From Ruminococcus_G sp050944435 (GTDB lineage: Bacteria; Bacillota; Clostridia; Lachnospirales; Lachnospiraceae), in the NCBI GenBank assembly GCA_050944435.1, contig JBMNRB010000007.1, positions 79,279 through 143,278 on the forward strand: a DNA stretch of 64,000 bases. Direction: 5' to 3'. The translations under genes were made by a program, and so were the position numbers. Below the pieces are notes generated by a model. That model was given only the letters and a program-made list of their open reading frames with translations, did not search any database and was not told where the DNA came from. Below are positions 43,547-51,082 of the stretch, piece after piece; within the stretch, counting starts at the first letter, position 1; every line of letters starts with the position of its first letter.

Positions 43547-45439
43547 TTAGATACCAAGTGCCGCACGTTTCTCTTCGATTCTTTCGATCATCAGATCAAC
43601 CAGTTTTTCGATATCTGTTTCCACTGTATATGCAGCTTCTACCCAGTCTCTGATTCCGCTTGTCAAAAGCTGAGCCATCTGATCGGAGCCGGCTACATAG
43701 GGATCAACGCCGAGGAAGGTATCAATACCGGTGGCAACTACATAGTTACCGATGGATACTGCTTTTTCAGACATCCATTCCGGAGCACATCCTACTACAG
43801 GAAGCTGAGAGATCTTCAATCCGGAATCTTTTGCCAGTTCTGCAGCCAGATTCATCATACGGCTGATATCTACGCAGGATCCCATATGAAGTACCGGAGG
43901 AATGTCAGCCAGTTCGCAGACTCTCTTCAGACCTGCGCCGCAGAGATCTTTGGCACGTTTGTCCATCAGACCCGCTTTGGCTGCTGCCTGTGCAGAGCAT
44001 CCGGAAGCAATGATAATGATATCGTTGGCGATACATTTTTTCATCAGCTCGATGTGAGCGGTATCCGGTCTTACCTTCGGGTTGTTACATCCTACCATAG
44101 CAACTGCGCCACGGATAACGCCGGATGTAATACATTCGATCAGCGGTTTTGTAGTTCCGGTCTCGTCAACCTGTGTATTGGTAACGCCGTCCAGAACTTT
44201 TACAATTGCTTCTACAGAGTAACCAACGGTTGCTTTCTGTTTAATATCCGGAATGTGTACCAGTTCCGGTTTTCTGTTCTTGAAGTTTTCGATCGCCATT
44301 TTTACGATGGCTTTTGCATTCTCGCCTGCTGTTTTTGCGTTGAATCTGATGAATTCAGAATCTGGCATCTGAGCGATGGGAGAAGTGGTGATAAACTTCG
44401 TATGGAAACATTTGGAAAGCGGGCCAAGCGCCGGGAAGATACACTGTACGTCTACGACGATTGCCTCACATGCACCTGTCAGCACCACATTTTCCTGCTG
44501 CAGGAAGTTTCCTGCCATCGGAATACCGCGACGCATTGCAACCTCATTGGATGTACAGCATACACCGGATACTGTGATGCCTTTTGCACCCATTTCTTTT
44601 GCATATGCAATCATTTCCGGATCATCTGCATATTCACAGATCATCTCAGACAGTGACGGGTCATGACCATGTACTACGATATTAACGTTTTCTTCCACCA
44701 TAACACCCAGGTTGGCTTCCGTATCGATGGGTTTCGGAGTACCAAACAGAACGTCTGAAAACTCTGTTCCCATCATGGAACCGCCCCATCCGTCAGAAAG
44801 ACCTGCACGCAGGGACTGACGAACCAGCGCTTCCGGTTTTGAGGAACATCCCATATGGGACATATGTAAGGAACATGATACCTCGCGGTCAATTGCTCTT
44901 GGAGCGATCTCTTCTCTTTCCCAGATATCCTGAGTAGACTGAGGAGCTCTCTTTAAGAAACGCTGTGTTCCAAAAGGTTTACCATATTCCATCAGACCTG
45001 TTTCTGCAACTTCATGAGCCAGATCGTAGATATCTTTTCCTTCTGTCTCGATTCCCCATTCTTTTGCAATGCGGATCAGCTTGTCGGGATCTTTTACTTT
45101 ATAGTTACCGTCTGCTGCTGCTTCATACAGAGTATGACAGATTTCACGACCATGGTCGGAATGGGTTGCAGAGCCGCCTGCTGTAAATTTCAGGTAGTTT
45201 CTTCCTACAATACCATGAGCATCACATCCACAGATTCCGCGGGGAGCTTTTGGAGTAATGCGGCATGGGCCCATAGAACAGATACGACAGCAGATACCCT
45301 GCTCACCGAATTTACAGTGAGGAGTCTGGTTCTTCACACGAAGCTGCCAAGCGTCAGCACCTACTTTTGCACCTGTCTCGAGGAGCCGGTCTGTCGCTGC
45401 CTCGAATTCTTCTACAGTTGTTAATTTGAATTCACTCAT
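43547..45439 (-). CDS. acsA: Carbon monoxide dehydrogenase catalytic subunit AcsA/CooS
   Basis: Reduces CO2 to CO for acetyl-CoA synthase, or oxidises CO, at a Ni-Fe-S C-cluster. In the 630 residues C42 and C50 are placed as D-cluster ligands shared across the dimer, and C51, C54, C59 and C72 as B-cluster ligands (HCKFGEQGICCRICSMGPCR, then GICGC). Later segments such as VSGVCCTSNEVAMRRG, GACEAIVVDVQCIFP and IIASGCSAQAAAKAGL carry C-cluster ligands. It forms the core complex with AcsB. The order acsA-cooC-acsB differs from Moorella, where acsA and acsB adjoin. Confidence 0.96.
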   Translation of the reverse strand: MSEFKLTTVEEFEAATDRLLETGAKVGADAWQLRVKNQTPHCKFGEQGICCRICSMGPCRITPKAPRGICGCDAHGIVGRNYLKFTAGGSATHSDHGREICHTLYEAAADGNYKVKDPDKLIRIAKEWGIETEGKDIYDLAHEVAETGLMEYGKPFGTQRFLKRAPQSTQDIWEREEIAPRAIDREVSCSLHMSHMGCSSKPEALVRQSLRAGLSDGWGGSMMGTEFSDVLFGTPKPIDTEANLGVMVEENVNIVVHGHDPSLSEMICEYADDPEMIAYAKEMGAKGITVSGVCCTSNEVAMRRGIPMAGNFLQQENVVLTGACEAIVVDVQCIFPALGPLSKCFHTKFITTSPIAQMPDSEFIRFNAKTAGENAKAIVKMAIENFKNRKPELVHIPDIKQKATVGYSVEAIVKVLDGVTNTQVDETGTTKPLIECITSGVIRGAVAMVGCNNPKVRPDTAHIELMKKCIANDIIIIASGCSAQAAAKAGLMDKRAKDLCGAGLKRVCELADIPPVLHMGSCVDISRMMNLAAELAKDSGLKISQLPVVGCAPEWMSEKAVSIGNYVVATGIDTFLGVDPYVAGSDQMAQLLTSGIRDWVEAAYTVETDIEKLVDLMIERIEEKRAALGI

Positions 45440-45511
45440 TATAAGCCTCCTTATAGTTTTTATTCTTTCACCCAGGAGAACGACATCCCATCCTCCCCCA
45501 TGGGTTCTGAA

Positions 45512-45556
45512 AGATTTATTTTTTCCTCTTTTTTCAAAAAAAGAGGAGAAAAATCT
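45512..45556 (-). other. Hairpin between the second cooC and acsA
   Basis: CCTCTTTTTT (45525-45534) pairs with AAAAAAGAGG (45537-45546), extended outside by AGATTT (45512-45517) and AAATCT (45551-45556). No T run follows on the minus strand. It lies in the 132-base gap before acsA and may stabilise or process the mRNA. Confidence 0.4.
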
Positions 45557-45571
45557 GTGAGTTATCCGGCT

Positions 45572-46342
45572 TTAGAAATTCAACTTTTTAATGATTTCCC
45601 GCATCGCGATCTTCACCGGAGAATCCTCCGGAAGCTGCACGGTCGGTTTTCCATCGCAGTCATACTCATAAACCGTATCATCCTGTGGGATTACTCCCAG
45701 CAGATTCAGACCCTGCTTTTCAATTTCCTGGGCAGTGCCTTCATTCAGTTCACCGTTTGGCGCCCTGTTTACAATCAAACCAATCATCCCGGGTTTCATA
45801 CCGCATTCATGGATCAGCTGGGCGATTCTTCCTGCAGCCTGTACGCCCCGGCGGGAACAGTCGCTCACCAGTATGGCTGTCTGCATTCCCGGCAGGATAC
45901 CCCTGCTGATATGTTCCATTCCCGCTTCGTTGTCTACAACGATATAGGGATAATTGTTCTGAAGTTTGGCAAGCTGTGCCTGCAAAAGACCGTTTACATA
46001 ACAGTAGCAGCCTTTGCCCTGGGTTCGGCCCATGACAAGCAGATCAAAATCGTCTTCCTCCACCAAAGCAGAGGTAAATTTGATTTCCGCATAATCCGCC
46101 TTGCTCATACTGGCCGGAATCGGACTTTTTACCTGCATCTCAGCCTGAGCGATTTCCTCACGGATATCTCCCAGCGTATAATCCACTTCCACGCCGAGAA
46201 CTTCGTTCAGATTAGAGTTGGCATCTGCATCCACAGCAAGAATCGGTCCCTTTTTTGCCCTGCACATTTCCTGAATCAGGATTCCGGTCAGCGTCGTCTT
46301 TCCAACACCGCCCTTCCCTGCCATTGCAATTACATGTGCCAT
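45572..46342 (-). CDS. CooC-type nickel-insertion ATPase (second copy, upstream of acsA)
   Basis: A 256-residue MinD-like ATPase with GKGGVGKTT, AVDADANSNLNEVLG, the CxC motif in KGCYCYVNGLL and VVDNEAGMEHISRG. It shares the fold and metal motif with the other copy but differs in sequence, suggesting different clients, for example this one for CODH and the acsB neighbour for ACS. It follows cooT by 49 bases and precedes acsA by 132. Confidence 0.93.
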   Translation of the reverse strand: MAHVIAMAGKGGVGKTTLTGILIQEMCRAKKGPILAVDADANSNLNEVLGVEVDYTLGDIREEIAQAEMQVKSPIPASMSKADYAEIKFTSALVEEDDFDLLVMGRTQGKGCYCYVNGLLQAQLAKLQNNYPYIVVDNEAGMEHISRGILPGMQTAILVSDCSRRGVQAAGRIAQLIHECGMKPGMIGLIVNRAPNGELNEGTAQEIEKQGLNLLGVIPQDDTVYEYDCDGKPTVQLPEDSPVKIAMREIIKKLNF

Positions 46343-46391
46343 ATCTTTATGCCTCCTATTTTATGTTCAAACAGAATGTTATTGCCGTCTG

Positions 46392-46574
46392 TCAGCTGCA
46401 TTCCACTTCTACCACGCTGTTAGCCAGATCCACCATAAGAATTTTTCCGGTCACTTCTTTTTCTTCTCCCAGAATATCGCGGATCACCAGCGTATCGCCG
46501 TTCACATCGATACGGCTGACGTTTCTGAAAATAGCAGTTCCGTCTGCTTTTTTAATTACTGTTGCCAAACACAT
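46392..46574 (-). CDS. cooT: CooT-family small nickel-binding protein
   Basis: A 60-residue protein starting MCLATVIKK, with the N-terminal cysteine C2 that binds nickel in CooT of CO-oxidising bacteria. A small beta-barrel pattern follows (TAIFRNVSRIDVNGDTLVI, TGKILMVDLANSVVEVECS). The C-terminal C59 is an extra potential ligand. It lies three bases after the His-rich gene and upstream of the second cooC, in the same transcript as CODH. Known CooT proteins are 60-70 residues, so this is complete. Confidence 0.88.
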   Translation of the reverse strand: MCLATVIKKADGTAIFRNVSRIDVNGDTLVIRDILGEEKEVTGKILMVDLANSVVEVECS

Positions 46575-46577
46575 CCC

Positions 46578-46898
46578 TTATGCCTCCTTCAACTGTTCCT
46601 TTACCAAAGTCAATGCCAGGCTCAGCCGCATATTGCCCTTCTGAAACTCCGAAACGCCTTCTGAAATCTGCTTTGCCGCATCATCCATACCGAGTTTTTT
46701 CAGATTTTCAGCCATCTGCTCCAGCTCAGCTGCATGGTGCTCGTTATGCTGCAGCATATAAGTCAGGAGAGCGACCGTCTCCTTGCTGCAGTCACCGCCG
46801 CAGGAGGAGCAGTCATGAGAATGCTCATGACAATGACTGTGATCATCACCATGGGCATGTGCCAAAGACTTGCCATTTTCATCCTGTACTAAATGCAT
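46578..46898 (-). CDS. His/Cys-rich small protein, candidate nickel chaperone or store
   Basis: A 106-residue protein, first gene of the CODH/ACS operon. Residues 13-36 are loaded with metal ligands (HAHGDDHSHCHEHSHDCSSC, then GGDC), with at least seven histidines and four cysteines within about 25 residues. The rest is a helical domain (LLTYMLQHNEHHAAELEQMA; LSLALTLVKEQLKEA) with a further NEHHAAE ligand pair. No signal peptide. It has the flavour of nickel storage proteins such as CooJ or the HypB His tail, but in CooJ the histidines are at the C-terminus, whereas here they come first. Position just before cooT and cooC supports a nickel role. Confidence 0.75.
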   Translation of the reverse strand: MHLVQDENGKSLAHAHGDDHSHCHEHSHDCSSCGGDCSKETVALLTYMLQHNEHHAAELEQMAENLKKLGMDDAAKQISEGVSEFQKGNMRLSLALTLVKEQLKEA

Positions 46899-46958
46899 GA
46901 TTTGCTCCTTTCCATCACACTCTTTGTGAATATGATATTATTTTGTCAATTATGTTTC

Positions 46959-46987
46959 ATTATATCTTATTATTACTGAATATTCAA
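46959..46987 (-). promoter_or_regulatory. Promoter of the CODH/ACS operon
   Basis: On the minus strand TTGAAT (46987-46982) and a perfect TATAAT (46964-46959) are 17 bases apart. Transcription would start near 46952, about 54 bases before the His-rich gene. The rest of the gap to 47100 is AT-rich with no gene. Confidence 0.75.
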
Positions 46988-47104
46988 TACATATCGGACA
47001 GTTTTATTTGGCAAAATAGTGTATTTTTTTTTATCCAATCTCAATAATTATAAAAAATGACGAAAAACCTTTCAAAACTACCAAACACCCTTGGTGCTAC
47101 TTTT

Positions 47105-47135
47105 TTCACACATTTTCTGAAATCTGTGTTATAAT
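47105..47135 (+). promoter_or_regulatory. Promoter of the aldo/keto reductase gene
   Basis: A perfect TATAAT (47130-47135) with an extended -10 TG one base before it. The best -35 is a weak TTCACA at 47105-47110 with long 19-base spacing, so the extended -10 may compensate. Confidence 0.55.
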
Positions 47136-47173
47136 AGATCTATCATCTGCGCAGGAAAAGGAGGTAATGGAAA

Positions 47174-47995
47174 GTGGCAGATATACCGAGTCTGGAATTA
47201 AATAATCAGCAGCATATGCCCCTCCTCGGACTGGGAGTCTATAAAGCAACCGGGGAAGGCGAAGTTGAAAACGCCGTTTCCTGGGCGCTGGAGGAAGGGT
47301 ATCGGCTGATCGATACCGCCTCAGCTTACAAAAATGAAGATGGTGTGGGGCGGGCTGTCCATGCTTCCTCCATCCCCCGGGAAGAGCTGTTCATTACGAC
47401 AAAAATATGGAATAATGCTCAGCGTATCGGAGATATCGACGGAGCATTTAAGCGCAGTCTGGAGCGTCTTGATCTGGACTATATCGACCTTTATCTGATC
47501 CACTGGCCGGTGCCCGGCTGTTACCTGGAAACCTGGAAACAACTGGAAAAATTATATCGTGACGGTCTGATCCGTTCCATCGGCGTCAGCAATTTTGACA
47601 TGTATCAGCTGGAGGACTTGATTGCAAATTCCGAAATTGTCCCCGCTGTCAATCAGATAGAAATTCATCCTCTGTGGAATCAGGCGGAGCTGGTCTCCTA
47701 CTGTCAGTCCAGAGGCATCGCTGTACAGGCTTATGCACCGCTGGCCAGAGGCGCTTATCTCGATCGTCCGGAACTGGTAGAGATCGCCGTCAATCACGGA
47801 AAGAGCGTTTCCCAGGTAGGCCTTCGCTGGTCTGTCCAGAAGGGTATTTCCGTTATACCAAAATCCGCAAAGAAAGAACGCATCGCAGCCAATGCGGAAA
47901 TCTTTGATTTCCAGCTGACCGATGAGGAGATGAGGGCTATAGACGGTATGGACGAAAAATTTCGAAGCGCTTCGATTCCGCCGGATCTTCTTTAA
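47174..47995 (+). CDS. Aldo/keto reductase
   Basis: A 273-residue NAD(P)H-dependent carbonyl reductase of the AKR superfamily. The tetrad is visible: Asp and Tyr in RLIDTASAYKNEDGVG, Lys in FITTKIW and His in YLIHWPVPG. SIGVSNFDMYQLEDL and the C-terminal cofactor loop SVIPKSAKKERIAAN follow. The start is GTG, nine bases after AAAGGAGG; the nearby ATG at 47167 is out of frame. It stands alone on the plus strand between two terminator/promoter blocks. The substrate is not known; the family also includes 2,5-diketogluconate and methylglyoxal reductases. Confidence 0.94.
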   Translation: MADIPSLELNNQQHMPLLGLGVYKATGEGEVENAVSWALEEGYRLIDTASAYKNEDGVGRAVHASSIPREELFITTKIWNNAQRIGDIDGAFKRSLERLDLDYIDLYLIHWPVPGCYLETWKQLEKLYRDGLIRSIGVSNFDMYQLEDLIANSEIVPAVNQIEIHPLWNQAELVSYCQSRGIAVQAYAPLARGAYLDRPELVEIAVNHGKSVSQVGLRWSVQKGISVIPKSAKKERIAANAEIFDFQLTDEEMRAIDGMDEKFRSASIPPDLL

Positions 47996-48010
47996 GCTTT
48001 TTGGCTGGTA

Positions 48011-48067
48011 AAAAAAGCCGTATCGGAAAGCATCCCCAAATGGGACGCCAGTCCGATACGGTTTTTT
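48011..48067. terminator. Bidirectional terminator between the aldo/keto reductase and gpsA
   Basis: CCGTATCGGA (48018-48027) pairs perfectly with TCCGATACGG (48052-48061). Six T residues follow on the plus strand (48062-48067) and six A residues precede (48011-48016), so it can end both convergent transcripts. Confidence 0.92.
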
Positions 48068-48073
48068 CATGCT

Positions 48074-49087
48074 TTACTGTTCCCACAGCCCTTCGCCTGT
48101 CTCTTCTTTTCTCACCCGCATCATCAGCTCCGCCAGAGCATCCTTCGGGGATTTCCCCTCAAACAGCACTTTATTTACTTCTTCCACAATAGGCATTTCC
48201 ACATGGTACTTTTTGGCTAAAGTCAGCGCCGCTTTGGCTGAATAAACTCCTTCTACCACCATCTTCACCTCGTCCATGGCTTCCTGCATTGTATAGCCCT
48301 TTCCGATCAGATATCCGGCTTTTCTGTTTCTGCTGTGCTGGCTGGCGCAGGTAACGATCAAGTCTCCGATCCCGGATAAACCGGTAAGCGTCTCGGGCTG
48401 GGCTCCCATGGCCACGCCCAGCCGCTTGATCTCTGCGATTCCCCGCGTAATGAGAGCGGCCTTCGTATTGTCTCCGCATCCCAGTCCGTCAGCAGTGCCT
48501 GCCGCCAGGGCAATCACATTTTTCAGCGCGCCTCCCAGTTCAATCCCCAGGATGTCCGGGCTGGTGTACACACGGAATACCGGACACATAAATATTCCCT
48601 GGATGTACTCCGCCGTCTTTTTCATCTTTGCTCCAACCACACATGTGGTGGGCATTCCCCGTCCCACTTCTTCTGCGTGACTGGGGCCTGAGAGAACCGC
48701 CACATCTGCCTGGGGAATTTCCTCTTCGATGATATCACTGAGGGTCATCAGCGTATCTTCTTCTATTCCTTTAGCCACATTGACGATAATCTGCCCGTCT
48801 TTTATCATTTCCTTCATGGAATGGGCGGTGCTTCTGGTAAAGGGAGAAGGAACCGCCAGCACAATCAGATCCCGGTCTGCCACGGTCATCTCAAGGTCGT
48901 CGGTAATCACAATTTCTTCCGGAATTTTTACTCCCGGCAGTTTGCTTTCATGTTCCCGCTTTTCTCTCAGCATCTCAACTTCATCCCGGATAACCGACCA
49001 CAGAATCACTTCATGTCCGTTATTATGTAACAGAATCGCCAGCGCCGTACCCCAGCTTCCCGCTCCGGCCACACTTACTTTTGCCAT
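48074..49087 (-). CDS. gpsA: Glycerol-3-phosphate dehydrogenase [NAD(P)+] GpsA
   Basis: Reduces dihydroxyacetone phosphate to sn-glycerol 3-phosphate for phospholipids. The 337-residue protein has the Rossmann motif VAGAGSWGTALA, ILSGPSHAEEV, the catalytic lysine region LGGALKNVIALAAG and GLSGIGDLIVTCAS. It sits 13 bases after plsY, the acyltransferase using its product. Confidence 0.97.
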   Translation of the reverse strand: MAKVSVAGAGSWGTALAILLHNNGHEVILWSVIRDEVEMLREKREHESKLPGVKIPEEIVITDDLEMTVADRDLIVLAVPSPFTRSTAHSMKEMIKDGQIIVNVAKGIEEDTLMTLSDIIEEEIPQADVAVLSGPSHAEEVGRGMPTTCVVGAKMKKTAEYIQGIFMCPVFRVYTSPDILGIELGGALKNVIALAAGTADGLGCGDNTKAALITRGIAEIKRLGVAMGAQPETLTGLSGIGDLIVTCASQHSRNRKAGYLIGKGYTMQEAMDEVKMVVEGVYSAKAALTLAKKYHVEMPIVEEVNKVLFEGKSPKDALAELMMRVRKEETGEGLWEQ

Positions 49088-49100
49088 ATTTTTACCTCCA

Positions 49101-49751
49101 CTATTTCTCCTGTTTTTTGCTGCTTAAAAAGGTTTTATTTTCATTTCCATGCACCAGCCGCACGATATTCTCTCTGTGACGGAACACCGCCAGAACCGTC
49201 AGAAAAACGGCCACGCCATACATCTCATAAAGATAAGGCTGCTCCATATGAAACTCCCCCATCTGTCCCAGGATCACCGTACCTGCCAAAAAGACAGCAT
49301 ACACAACCAGGGAGCCCAAAGATACATAATGCGTCACAAGAAAGACCACAATAAAGACAATCAGCGCAGTTATCGCCACCCGCAAATCATAGGACAGCAA
49401 AAGACCGGCGGTAGCCGCAATGCCCTTTCCTCCCCGGAACTTTAAATAAACGGGAAAATTGTGACCCAGTATGGTTCCCGCCGCTGCATATAGCCGCAGA
49501 AGCTGGATATATTCCGGATGAATCTTTCCATATATCAAAGAAACTACAGCCACAGCCAAAACACATTTAAACGCATCGCCCAGGAGAGTAATCAGACCTG
49601 CTTTTTTTCCAAGCGTCCGCAGTGCATTGGTAGTTCCCGCATTTCCGCTTCCGTATTCCCGGATGTCAATGCCTTGCAGTCTGCCGTAGATATAGGAAGT
49701 CTGAATCATGCCAAACAAATATCCGATCAATAGACATACGATTCGTTCCAT
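49101..49751 (-). CDS. plsY: Acyl-phosphate:glycerol-3-phosphate acyltransferase PlsY
   Basis: A membrane enzyme making 1-acyl-glycerol 3-phosphate. The 216 residues have about five hydrophobic segments and the family motifs SGNAGTTNALRTLGKKAG, GHNFPVYLKFRGGKGIA and YVSLGSL. A charged cytoplasmic tail follows. It lies two bases after der. Confidence 0.96.
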   Translation of the reverse strand: MERIVCLLIGYLFGMIQTSYIYGRLQGIDIREYGSGNAGTTNALRTLGKKAGLITLLGDAFKCVLAVAVVSLIYGKIHPEYIQLLRLYAAAGTILGHNFPVYLKFRGGKGIAATAGLLLSYDLRVAITALIVFIVVFLVTHYVSLGSLVVYAVFLAGTVILGQMGEFHMEQPYLYEMYGVAVFLTVLAVFRHRENIVRLVHGNENKTFLSSKKQEK

Positions 49752-49753
49752 GT

Positions 49754-51082
49754 TTACTGCTCCTTATTCTTTCGTTCTCTGACGATAAACTTCAATGAGG
49801 TTCCCCGGAAGCCAAAAGCGTCCCTGATCCTGTTTTCCAGGTACCTTACATAGGAAAAGTGCATCAGCTCCTTATCATTGACAAAAATGACAAAGGTGGG
49901 CGGTTTGACGGAAACCTGTGTAATATAATACAGTTTCAGCCGTTTGCCTTTATCCGAAGGCGGCTGCTGAAGAGCCACCGCTTCCGTCATAATCTCATTG
50001 AGGACTCCCGTCTGCACCCGCAGCGTCTGATTTTCCAGCACCATATCAATGGTATCAAACAGCTTCGGCAGCCGCTGTCCCGTCTCCGCTGAAATAAACA
50101 TCAGCTCCGCATAGGGCATATAGGACAGTACTTCCCTGATTTTTCCCGTATACTGATAAATGGTTTTGTCGTTTTTCTCGATGGCGTCCCACTTATTGAC
50201 GGCGACGATAATTCCTTTGCCGCGTTCATGGGCGATACCGGCGATTTTAGCGTCCTGCTCCGTCACGCCCTCCAGGGCATCGATCACCACCACCACCACG
50301 TCGGCCCGTTCCACGGCGGTAACCGTCCGTATAATACTGTAGCGTTCCAGTTCTTCTTTAATTTTATTCTTCCTTCGAAGACCGGCAGTATCAATGAAGA
50401 TATACTCCTGCCCTTTCCATATTACAGTGGTGTCGATGGCATCCCGGGTAGTTCCTGCCACATCGGATACGATCACACGGTTCTGCCCCAGCAGCTTGTT
50501 GATAATCGATGATTTCCCCACGTTGGGTTTTCCCACGATGGCAATCCGGGGAATAGTATTTTCCTCTTCCTCTTCCCCGTCGTCGTCGAAATACTTCACC
50601 ACCTCATCCAGCAGATCGCCAATCCCCAGCTTTGAAGTAGCCGAAATAGGCACCGGATCACCGATTCCCAGATTATAAAACTCATAAACGTCCATCATGT
50701 ATTTATCAAAATTGTCCACCTTATTTACGGTCAGCACCACAGGTTTGGCGCTCCTGCGCAGCATATCAGCCACCTTGGCGTCCGAATCCACCAGGCCCTG
50801 ACGCACATCGGTGATGAAAATAATCACATCCGCCGTGTCGATGGCAATCTGCGCCTGCTCTCTCATCTGAGAAAGAATGACATCATTGCTCTCCGGTTCA
50901 ATTCCTCCCGTATCAATCAGCGTAAAATGGTAATTCAGCCAGTTTACGTCTGCATAAATTCTGTCTCTCGTCACACCGGGAGTATCTTTCACAATGGAAA
51001 TATTTTCACCGGCCAGTGCATTAAAAAGTGTGGATTTTCCCACATTGGGTCTCCCCACAATGGCTACAATCGGTTTGCTCAT
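49754..51082 (-). CDS. der: Ribosome assembly GTPase Der (EngA)
   Basis: A double-GTPase needed for 50S subunit assembly. The 442 residues have two G domains (GRPNVGKSTLFN with DTPGVTRDR and DTGG; then GKPNVGKSSIINKL with DVAGTTRDAIDT and DTAG) and a C-terminal KH-like domain. The frame opens at 51163, but the ATG at 51082 follows an AGGAG site by eight bases and gives the standard start SKPIVAIVGRPN. Its first 62 bases overlap the end of the DUF512 gene in another frame. Confidence 0.97.
   Translation of the reverse strand: MSKPIVAIVGRPNVGKSTLFNALAGENISIVKDTPGVTRDRIYADVNWLNYHFTLIDTGGIEPESNDVILSQMREQAQIAIDTADVIIFITDVRQGLVDSDAKVADMLRRSAKPVVLTVNKVDNFDKYMMDVYEFYNLGIGDPVPISATSKLGIGDLLDEVVKYFDDDGEEEEENTIPRIAIVGKPNVGKSSIINKLLGQNRVIVSDVAGTTRDAIDTTVIWKGQEYIFIDTAGLRRKNKIKEELERYSIIRTVTAVERADVVVVVIDALEGVTEQDAKIAGIAHERGKGIIVAVNKWDAIEKNDKTIYQYTGKIREVLSYMPYAELMFISAETGQRLPKLFDTIDMVLENQTLRVQTGVLNEIMTEAVALQQPPSDKGKRLKLYYITQVSVKPPTFVIFVNDKELMHFSYVRYLENRIRDAFGFRGTSLKFIVRERKNKEQ

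Noticed and set aside
43286..44656. 456-codon open frame on the plus strand
   Set aside because: Antisense to cooC and acsA, both well supported; the translation is full of Cys and Phe without a domain.
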